Shown here in pieces: positions 24,474 to 31,723 of a DNA stretch of 64,000 nucleotides. Numbering within the stretch: the stretch's first letter is position 1; every line of letters starts with the position of its first letter. The notes beneath the pieces were generated by a model that was not told the origin of the DNA, made no database searches, and saw only the letters and a list, made by a program, of their open reading frames with translations. The position numbers and the translations under genes were made by a program. The DNA comes from Helicobacter ailurogastricus (GTDB lineage Bacteria; Campylobacterota; Campylobacteria; Campylobacterales; Helicobacteraceae), in the NCBI RefSeq assembly GCF_001282945.1, contig NZ_CDMG01000009.1:349504-413503 (forward strand). Reading direction: 5' to 3'.

Positions 24474-26177
24474 GTGGATTTTAAGGGCTTATTGCAGCAG
24501 ATCATCAGTCTTTTCTCAAGGCTCAACAAGGCACAAAAGATCACCATTGTGGTGGCGGTGTCTTTGATTGTAGCCTTTTTGGTATTTTTATTGCTCTATC
24601 CAACGAAAGATCGGGGGGATTTGAGCGGGTATGGGGTGCTCTTTGAGGGAATGGATGCGAGCGACAATGCACTGATTTTGCAACACTTGCAACAAAAGCA
24701 CATCCCCTATAAAATTCCCAAAGACGACACCATTTTAATCCCTAAAGACAAGGTCTATGAAGAGCGCATCTCTTTGGCTTCTCAGGGTATCCCAAAAACG
24801 AGCAAAGTCGGTTATGAAATTTTCGATGTGAAAGACTTTGGGGCGACAGACTTTGATCAAAACATCAAGTACATCCGCGCCATTGAGGGGGAACTTAGCC
24901 GCACGATTGAGAGCCTTGTGCCGATTGAAAAAGCCGATGTGCATATTGCTATCCCCAAAGACAGCGTGTTTGTGAGCCGAGAGATCCCCCCCACCGCCTC
25001 TGTGATGCTCAAGATCAAGCCCAATATGCGCTTGTTGCCTAAGCAGATTCTAGGGATTAAAAATTTAATCGCCGCCTCTGTGCCCAAGCTCACAGTGGAA
25101 AATGTTAAGCTGGTGAATGAGAACGGCGAGCCTTTGGGCGAAGACGATGAGCTAGACACCACAAGAGAATTGGCCCAAGCCCAACTGCATTATAAGCAAA
25201 ACTTCGAAAATATCTTAGAGAATAAAATCGCCAATATCCTAGCTCCTATTGTGGGCGGACACGATAAGGTCGTGGCTAAGGTGAGCGCGGAATTTGACTT
25301 TAGCCAAAAGAAAAGCACCAAAGAGACCTTTGATCCCAACAATGTCGTGCGCAGCGAGCAGACCATGGAGGAAAAAAAGGAGGGCTTTCCAAAAAAGCAA
25401 GTGGGCGGCGTGCCCGGGGTGGTGAGCAATATTGGCCCCGTACAGGGCATCAACAACGACCAAATGAGGGAAAAATACGAGAAATCCACCAACACCACAA
25501 ACTACGAAGTGGGCAAAACCGTGAGTGAAATCAAGGGCGAATTTGGGGTCTTAACCCGCCTAAACGCCGCCGTAGTTGTGGATGGCAAATACAAAAAGGT
25601 CGATAAGAACGGTACAGAGAGCATCGAGTATATCGCTTTGAGTGCGGATGAAATGGAGAAGATCAACTCTCTCGTCAAGCAAGCGATCGGCTACAACAAA
25701 GCCAGAGGTGATGCCGTCACGGTCAGCAACTTTGAGTTTAATGGCAAATCGGCTAAATACGTGCCCATGACGACCTATGAAAAGGTTGTGGCGACTACGG
25801 AGAAAATCTTAGGCCCTTTCTCATCCTTGCTTAAGTACCTCATCGTGGGCTTGGTGTTGTTTGTCTTTTACAAAAGAGTCATCACGCCTTTCAGCCAACG
25901 CATGCTTGAGATTCACCCCGATGAGGAAGAAAAGGTGCAATCTCTCTTTGCTATGGATGAAGACGATGAGGAAGAGATCGATCGCTTCGGCGAAATGCGT
26001 AAAAAAGTGGAGGATCAGTTGGGTCTTAATGCAAACTTTAATGAAGAGGATGTCAAGTATGATATTATGCTCGAAAGGGTAAGCAACTCCATTAAGGAGA
26101 GACCCGAAGAGATTGCTTCTTTGTTTAGACTCTTGATTAAAGATGAGGTCGCGATCACCAACACCAAAGGCAACTAA
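24474..26177 (+). CDS. fliF: Flagellar MS-ring protein FliF
   Basis: A 567-residue protein with a membrane helix at about 23-43, a periplasmic ring-building region (about 50-430), a second membrane helix (about 445-465) and a cytoplasmic tail (EIHPDEEEKVQSLFAMDEDD onward) that binds FliG. GTG 24474 is used after AGGACG; there is no ATG in frame nearby. The order fliF-fliG-fliH-dxs matches H. pylori HP0351-HP0354. The stop overlaps the fliG ATG by one base. Confidence 0.95.
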   Translation: MDFKGLLQQIISLFSRLNKAQKITIVVAVSLIVAFLVFLLLYPTKDRGDLSGYGVLFEGMDASDNALILQHLQQKHIPYKIPKDDTILIPKDKVYEERISLASQGIPKTSKVGYEIFDVKDFGATDFDQNIKYIRAIEGELSRTIESLVPIEKADVHIAIPKDSVFVSREIPPTASVMLKIKPNMRLLPKQILGIKNLIAASVPKLTVENVKLVNENGEPLGEDDELDTTRELAQAQLHYKQNFENILENKIANILAPIVGGHDKVVAKVSAEFDFSQKKSTKETFDPNNVVRSEQTMEEKKEGFPKKQVGGVPGVVSNIGPVQGINNDQMREKYEKSTNTTNYEVGKTVSEIKGEFGVLTRLNAAVVVDGKYKKVDKNGTESIEYIALSADEMEKINSLVKQAIGYNKARGDAVTVSNFEFNGKSAKYVPMTTYEKVVATTEKILGPFSSLLKYLIVGLVLFVFYKRVITPFSQRMLEIHPDEEEKVQSLFAMDEDDEEEIDRFGEMRKKVEDQLGLNANFNEEDVKYDIMLERVSNSIKERPEEIASLFRLLIKDEVAITNTKGN

Positions 26178-27205
26178 TGGCTAAACTGACCCCTAGACAG
26201 AAAACACAACTAGACGAATTTACCATGTCTGAAAAGATCGCTATTTTGTTGATTCAAGTGGGCGAAGAGGCCACAGCGGGGGTTTTGCGCCATTTGGATG
26301 TGGATTCGATCACCGAAATCAGCAAGCAGATCGTGCAGCTCAATGGCACAGACAAGGCTGTGGGGGCGGCGGTTTTAGAAGAGTTTTTTGCGATTTTGCA
26401 ATCCAACCAATACATCAATAGCGGCGGTTTGGAGTACGCTAGGGAGATTTTAATCAAGGCTCTAGGCCCAGAGCAGGCCAAGATCATTTTAGAAAAACTA
26501 AGCCGCTCTCTGCAGACCCAAAAAAACTTTTCTTACTTGGGACGCATTAAGCCCCAGCAACTCGCCGACTTCATCATCAACGAACACCCCCAAACCATCG
26601 CTTTGATCTTGGCGCATATGGAATCTGCCAACGCCGCAGAAACCCTAAGCTTTTTCCCCGATGACATGAAAGCCGAGGTGAGCATCCGCATGGCAAGTTT
26701 GGGCGACATCTCTCCGCAGGTGGTGAAAAGGGTTTCTACCGTGCTTGAGAATAAATTAGAAGCCCTCACCAGCTACAAAGTCGAGGTGGGCGGCACGCGT
26801 GCGGTGGCCGAAATCTTTAACCGCTTAGGCCAAAAAGCGGCTAAAACCACGCTGGCGCGCATTGAAAACATCGATGCCAAACTCGCCAACGACATTAAAG
26901 AGATGATGTTCACCTTTGAAGACATCAGCACCCTCGACAACTTCGCCATTCGTGAAATCCTTAAAGTGGCGGATAAAAAAGACCTCACTTTGGCGCTTAA
27001 GACTTCCACAGAAGAGCTAAAAACGAAATTCTTAAGCAACATGAGTAGCCGTGCAAGCGATCAATTCATTGAAGAGATGGCGTATTTGGGAGCGGTGAAA
27101 ATCAAAGATGTCGAGTCGGCGCAAAGAAAAATCATTGAGATCGTCCAATCTCTAGCAGAAAAAGGCATCATCCAAATGGGCGGGGAGGAAGATGTCGTTG
27201 AATAA
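26177..27205 (+). CDS. fliG: Flagellar motor switch protein FliG
   Basis: A 342-residue rotor protein of the C-ring. N-terminal domain (MSEKIAILLIQVGEEATAG) binds FliF; the middle domain carries the EHPQTIALILAHM motif; the C-terminal domain contains the charged torque helix (DIKEMMFTFEDISTLDNFAIREIL and following DKKDLTLALK). Length is normal for the family. It overlaps fliF by one base and fliH by 14 bp, so translation is coupled through the operon. Confidence 0.97.
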   Translation: MAKLTPRQKTQLDEFTMSEKIAILLIQVGEEATAGVLRHLDVDSITEISKQIVQLNGTDKAVGAAVLEEFFAILQSNQYINSGGLEYAREILIKALGPEQAKIILEKLSRSLQTQKNFSYLGRIKPQQLADFIINEHPQTIALILAHMESANAAETLSFFPDDMKAEVSIRMASLGDISPQVVKRVSTVLENKLEALTSYKVEVGGTRAVAEIFNRLGQKAAKTTLARIENIDAKLANDIKEMMFTFEDISTLDNFAIREILKVADKKDLTLALKTSTEELKTKFLSNMSSRASDQFIEEMAYLGAVKIKDVESAQRKIIEIVQSLAEKGIIQMGGEEDVVE

Positions 27206-27989
27206 CTTTAGTGATGAAAATTTAATCCCCAAAGAAGACCTCGACAAGCACACCATTAAAAGATACACTTTTAAATCCTTTGCTGAGATCGCCGCTGAAG
27301 AGCCAGAGGAGAAAAAGCCTAAAAAAGAGCAACCCGAGCCTCCCCAAGAGAACGAACACCTTGAACGCTCCATCCAGCTAGAAAACGATCTCATCGAGTG
27401 CTTATTAAAAAAAACCGATGAACTCTCCAGCCAGCTTGCCAAGTTGCAAATGCAGTTTGAAAAGAGCCAAGAGGAAAACCAAACCCTCTTGCAGCAAACC
27501 CGAGAGGACAATTACAAAATAGGCTTTAAAGAAGGTGAGCAAAAGGCCAAAGAGGATTTAGGCGCAAGCATTGATGAGGAAAAAACTCACTTGTTGCAAT
27601 CGCTCACCGCCATCGATCAAAGAATGCAACAATCCCAAAGCCACTTAGAGGCCCTAGAAAAGGAACTCAGTGCCATTGCCGTAGAGATCGCCAAAGAGGT
27701 GATCGTTAAAGAAGTGGAGCAAAAAAGCCAAGAAGTGGCTTTGGCTCTAGCTAAAGAGCTCTTAAAAAACATCATGGACGCGACTGACATTTGCGTGAAG
27801 GTCAATACTTTAGATTACCCCTATCTCTCCCAAAATCTCAAAGACTTGCCCAAGATCAAGCTAGAACCCAGCGATGCGATCGCCAAGGGTGGAGTTTTAA
27901 TCACCAGCTCGCATGGCAACATCGATGGCAACTTAATGGCGCGTTATAAAAACCTAAAAGAGAGCGTGCTAGATAACCTAAAGGTCTAA
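27192..27989 (+). CDS. fliH: Flagellar export ATPase regulator FliH
   Basis: A 265-residue protein: an N-terminal Pro/Glu/Lys-rich segment, a long coiled coil (about 55-150, with Glu/Gln-rich heptads) and a C-terminal globular domain (about 155-265) that binds the FliI ATPase. These are the FliH/YscL features. It sits in the expected place after fliG, overlapping it by 14 bp, and dxs starts one base after its stop. An A8 run lies in the coding sequence near 27407. Confidence 0.92.
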   Translation: MSLNNFSDENLIPKEDLDKHTIKRYTFKSFAEIAAEEPEEKKPKKEQPEPPQENEHLERSIQLENDLIECLLKKTDELSSQLAKLQMQFEKSQEENQTLLQQTREDNYKIGFKEGEQKAKEDLGASIDEEKTHLLQSLTAIDQRMQQSQSHLEALEKELSAIAVEIAKEVIVKEVEQKSQEVALALAKELLKNIMDATDICVKVNTLDYPYLSQNLKDLPKIKLEPSDAIAKGGVLITSSHGNIDGNLMARYKNLKESVLDNLKV

Positions 27990-27990
27990 A

Positions 27991-29814
27991 TTGCAGAGTG
28001 TGGATTTAGAAGTTTATCAAAGGGATTTGCCCCATTTAGAGCAGGTGTGCGCACAGCTTAGGGGGCGCATTTTAGAGGTCGTGAGCGCGCACGGGGGGCA
28101 TTTAAGCTCCTCGCTTGGGGCAATTGAGCTCATCGTGGGCTTACACAGCGTCTTTGACAAAGACAAGCACCCTTTCATCTTTGACACAAGCCACCAAGCC
28201 TATGCCCACAAACTCTTAACGGGGCGCTTTGAAAGCTTTAACTCGTTGCGCCAAATGGGCGGGCTTAGCGGATTTGTGCGCCCTAGCGAGTCGCCCTATG
28301 ACTACTTCATCGCCGGGCACAGCTCCACGGCTTTATCTGTGGGTGTGGGTGTGGCTAAAGCTTATGCGCTCGCAGGTAAAACAGAAGTGCCGGTTGTGAT
28401 GATCGGCGATGGGAGTTTGAGTGCGGGGTTGGCTTATGAAGCTTTAGATGAGCTAGGCGATCGCAAATACCCTTTAGTCATTCTGCTCAACGACAATGAA
28501 ATGAGTATCGCCAAACCCATAGGGGCGATCAGCAACGCTTTGTCCCACTTGATGGCACGCCCGCTTTACCAGTCTTTGCGGGACAAAATCAAGGGCGTTT
28601 TAAAGTCCATGCCCGAAGGCGTGAATTATCTCGCGAATCGTTTTGAAGAGTCTTTAAAACTCATCACTCCGGGGATTTTCTTTGAAGAGCTAGGCATCAG
28701 CTACTTAGGACCCATTGATGGGCACGACTTAGAGGCAATCACGCAAGCGTTGAAACTAGCTAAAGACACCAAAACCCCCCTACTCATCCACGCGCAGACC
28801 ACGAAGGGCAAGGGCTATAAAATGGCGGAGGGCAAGTATGAAAAGTGGCATGGCGTGGGGCCTTTTGATTTAAAAACCGGACAAAGCCTCAAAAGCGCGC
28901 CTAAAGTCGCCAACCCCACACAAATCTACTCAGACACGCTCTTTGAGTTGGCTAGTCTTGATGATAAAATCGTGGGCGTTACAGCGGCTATGCCCGGGGG
29001 CACGGGGCTTGGCAAGCTCATAGACAGCTACCCAGAGCGTTTTTGGGATGTGGGCATTGCCGAGCAACACGCCGTAACTTCTATGGCAGCCCTTGCTAAA
29101 GAGGGCTTTAAACCCTTTGTGAGCATTTATTCGACCTTTTTACAAAGGGCGTTCGATCAGATTGTGCACGATGTGGGCATCATGTCCTTGCCTGTGAAAT
29201 TTGCCATCGATCGGGCCGGGATTGTGGGCGAGGATGGCGAAACACACCAAGGCTTGTTAGACATCGCCTACTTGCGCCCGATCCCTCACATGACCTTGCT
29301 TGCCCCAAGAGACAACGCCACTTTGCAACAAGCGATCCGCTTTGCTAAAGAACACACAGCAGGGCCTTGCGCTTTTCGCTACCCTAGGGGGGGTTTTTTG
29401 TTAGAAGAGGGGGTTTTTGAATCTAAGCCCTATGTGTGGGGGCAGTGTGAGCTCTTAGAGCCGGAGGGGGAGATTTTATTTGTGGGCTATGGCAATGGCG
29501 TGGGTCGGGCGCACCAAACCTTAAAGCTCGTGCAGGCTCAGGGGCTAAAGGTGGCTTTGTTGGATTTATGTTTTTTAAAGCCCTTAGATGGCGCGCTTAA
29601 AGAGATTTTACCCCGCTACTCTAAAATCTATGTCTTTAGCGACTCCTATATAATGGGGGGGGTGGCCAGTGCCTTATTGGAGTTTTTAGAGGGGAGTGTG
29701 CGCGTCGAGAGTTTTGAGGTGGGCGATTGCTACCCTGCGCATGGCAACAGCTCTTTAGTGGAGCAAGCTTTGCAAATTGACCCAGTTAGCCTAGCTCAAA
29801 GGGTTTTAGGCTAG
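27991..29814 (+). CDS. dxs: 1-deoxy-D-xylulose-5-phosphate synthase
   Basis: A 607-residue ThDP enzyme condensing pyruvate and glyceraldehyde 3-phosphate in the first step of the MEP isoprenoid pathway. Motifs include GGHLSSSLG (about 30-38), the ThDP motif GDGSLSAG...LLNDN (about 138-168), GPIDGHD, and EQHAVTSMAALAKEGFKPF of the pyrimidine domain. TTG 27991 directly after the fliH stop is the likely start; GTG 28000 is an in-frame alternative. G7T6 and G8 runs (29387-29393 and 29655-29662) occur in the gene. The location in a flagellar operon is the same as in H. pylori. Confidence 0.95.
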   Translation: MQSVDLEVYQRDLPHLEQVCAQLRGRILEVVSAHGGHLSSSLGAIELIVGLHSVFDKDKHPFIFDTSHQAYAHKLLTGRFESFNSLRQMGGLSGFVRPSESPYDYFIAGHSSTALSVGVGVAKAYALAGKTEVPVVMIGDGSLSAGLAYEALDELGDRKYPLVILLNDNEMSIAKPIGAISNALSHLMARPLYQSLRDKIKGVLKSMPEGVNYLANRFEESLKLITPGIFFEELGISYLGPIDGHDLEAITQALKLAKDTKTPLLIHAQTTKGKGYKMAEGKYEKWHGVGPFDLKTGQSLKSAPKVANPTQIYSDTLFELASLDDKIVGVTAAMPGGTGLGKLIDSYPERFWDVGIAEQHAVTSMAALAKEGFKPFVSIYSTFLQRAFDQIVHDVGIMSLPVKFAIDRAGIVGEDGETHQGLLDIAYLRPIPHMTLLAPRDNATLQQAIRFAKEHTAGPCAFRYPRGGFLLEEGVFESKPYVWGQCELLEPEGEILFVGYGNGVGRAHQTLKLVQAQGLKVALLDLCFLKPLDGALKEILPRYSKIYVFSDSYIMGGVASALLEFLEGSVRVESFEVGDCYPAHGNSSLVEQALQIDPVSLAQRVLG

Positions 29815-29853
29815 CTTTTTTAAAGAAGCAGGGCTTGGGGGGGTTTGCTTTAT

Positions 29854-29891
29854 TTTAGAGTGTTGCCCTTAGTTTAGGGCATTGCTCTAAA
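29854..29891. terminator. Bidirectional hairpin between dxs and the convergent OMP gene
   Basis: TTTAGAG and CTCTAAA arms (7 bp) enclose a 3x3 internal loop, then TGCCCT/AGGGCA arms (6 bp) and a six-base loop. It lies between two convergent genes. No long T tract follows on either strand, so the hairpin itself is the evidence; the terminator role is inferred. Confidence 0.6.
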
Positions 29892-29933
29892 TCCTTTCAT
29901 GAATTATCTTACCCTCCTTTTTTAACACCAGTC

Positions 29934-30811
29934 CTAGAAGTTATAAACATAGTTGGCGTAAATCGCCACGGTGCGCCTAAAGGTGATGGTGCTTTTGGCT
30001 CCACCATTTGCCAAGCTGTCCTTTTCTGTATAGTAAGGATCGTTAATGGTGGGGATACGCACACCCACTTCAAAGCCTTGATGTTTGCCAAAGTTTGTTC
30101 TAAACCCTATGTTGATGATGAATTGCACAAAAGTGGGGCTAAATTTAGCACTATCGCCTCCCTTTCTTGCGTACGCTGCCCATTGCGCATAAGAATCGTT
30201 CATGGTGGTGCATTGGCCACCTGTATTAGGACCGGTCATGGGGGTTGTGTAAGCACAAGACCCACCGCTCCATCCGCGCCCCATAAGCCAGCTACTCCCG
30301 CCAATCATCACACCCGCAAACACGCCCAAGTTGTAGCCGTTGTTTTCGTAGAAGTTGTAGATTGCGTCCAACCCAACGCCATAGAATAAGTTAGCGGCTT
30401 TACCTACATTGCTGCTTGCCAAAATGAGTTGAGAGGGGACAGCACTAAAATTTGTAACATAGCTCCCGCCCTGACCGCTAAAAAAGCCGTAGTAGCGCAA
30501 ACCAAAGCGTTTTTTCTTGCCGAAAAATTGTTTATACCCGATTTGAATATCCGCCCCAAAGAGATTGCCCGTAGTCTTGCCGGGCTGGCTATAGGCGGAC
30601 ATGGGAGACCCGTCAATATTGAGTGCGGGCTGCTCGTAGTCATTGACACCCGTAACATTAGAGTACTGAAACCCGCCCTCTACAAACGCCCCGTTCTTCT
30701 CGGCACTTAAAGGCGCGAAAGAACAAAGGGCTAAAGACCCAAAAAGGGCTAGAAGTTTGCTCTTACCTGCCCTGCCATTGCTGATTGCTGATTGCTGATT
30801 GCTTTTTTCAT
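29934..30811 (-). pseudogene. Phase-variable Hop/Hor-like outer membrane protein gene, apparently switched OFF
   Basis: The body encodes about 280 residues of a Helicobacter outer-membrane beta-barrel protein: signal core LLALFGSLALCSFAPLSA, mature start EKNGAFVEGGFQYSN, glycine/aromatic-rich strands, FGLRYYGFF, and a C-terminal aromatic end (IYANYVYNF). The best start is ATG 30811, behind AAGGAAG, reading MKKAISNQQ. Between this ATG and the signal core lie 3.4 units of AATCAGC (about 30777-30803 including flanking partial unit). From that ATG the frame ends at TAG after about 20 codons; the barrel is in another frame. Gain of one unit, or loss of two, would restore a complete signal peptide. 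The only in-frame start, TTG 30821, is too close to the ribosome site to be convincing. Confidence 0.75.
30777..30803 (-). repeat. Heptanucleotide tandem repeat (AATCAGC on coding strand)
   Basis: Three perfect ATTGCTG units (plus strand 30777-30797) followed by a partial ATTGCT, just inside the 5' end of the OMP gene. A 7-bp unit changes the reading frame with every gain or loss, the standard arrangement for slipped-strand phase variation. Confidence 0.9.
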
Positions 30812-30882
30812 CGTAGCACAACTTCCTTTATCAATATAAAACGACAGGCGAATACTAGCAAAAAACAAAGAAAAATGTCAAG

Positions 30883-31671
30883 CTAGCGTTTTAGGCTATT
30901 GACCGTTTGCAACATATTGTCTGCCGTTTGGATCGTTTTAGAATTGGCCTCATAGGCGCGCTGGGCGGTGATTAAATCCGTCATCTCTTCGACCAAACGC
31001 ACATTGCTAAGTTCTAAAAAACCTTGGCGCAACTGCCCGTAGCCATCGGCATTGGCGTTACCCACAATGGCCGGACCGCTAGCAGAGGTTACGGCCAAAA
31101 GATTATCACCCAAAGCGTGCAACCCCGCGGGGTTGATAAAATTGGCTAGGGTGATTTGCCCGATCACATTAGAAGTGCTGGCATTGCCCTGAGTCACGCT
31201 CACGGTCCCATCCACGCCGATGCTAATTTGTGTGGTGTCTTGGGGGAAGGTGATTTGGGGGATCACTAAATACCCTTCGGTCGTTACCATATTGCCCTGA
31301 TCGTCAATTTTAAAATTGCCGGCACGGGTGTAGGCGGTGGAGCCATCGGGCATTTGCACCTGAAAAAACCCCTTGCCCGTGATGGCTAAGTCTAAATTGT
31401 TTTCGGTTTCTTTGGGGCTGCCTTGCGAAAACATTTTGGTCACGCTAGAGGTGCGCACGCCTAGCCCCACTTCGATCCCATTAGGCGATCTAGTGGTGTC
31501 GGAGGTGGAGGTGCCGGCGTATTGCAAGGCTTGGTAAAAAAGGTCGTTAAAGTCCGCCCGTTGGCGCTTAAAGCCCACGGTATTGACATTGGCAATGTTG
31601 TTGGAGGTGGTGTCGATGTGGGTTTGCTGGCCTAGCATCCCTGTGGTCGCACTGTAAAGAGATCGCAACAT
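30883..31671 (-). CDS. flgG: Flagellar distal rod protein FlgG
   Basis: A 262-residue rod protein, full length for FlgG. The N terminus (MLRSLYSATTGMLGQQTHID, TSNNIANVNTVGFKRQRADF) and C terminus (AQRAYEANSKTIQTADNMLQ) carry the flagellar rod/hook signatures, and ITGKGFFQVQMPDG marks the FlgE/F/G central domain. FlgF is excluded by the LYSATTG start and length. A TATAAT element (minus strand, 31701-31706) lies 30 bp upstream, and an AAAGG site precedes the ATG. It is a single gene here, away from other rod genes. Confidence 0.95.
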   Translation of the reverse strand: MLRSLYSATTGMLGQQTHIDTTSNNIANVNTVGFKRQRADFNDLFYQALQYAGTSTSDTTRSPNGIEVGLGVRTSSVTKMFSQGSPKETENNLDLAITGKGFFQVQMPDGSTAYTRAGNFKIDDQGNMVTTEGYLVIPQITFPQDTTQISIGVDGTVSVTQGNASTSNVIGQITLANFINPAGLHALGDNLLAVTSASGPAIVGNANADGYGQLRQGFLELSNVRLVEEMTDLITAQRAYEANSKTIQTADNMLQTVNSLKR

Positions 31672-31723
31672 GGTTAGCCTTTAAATTGGAGTAAAACCGC
31701 ATTATAGCCAAAATACATTAAGT

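Noticed and set aside
29655-29662. G8 run inside dxs (also G7 at 29387-29393) as a phase-variation tract
   Set aside because: dxs is expected to be essential, the glycines are conserved in the enzyme, and an OFF variant would be lethal.
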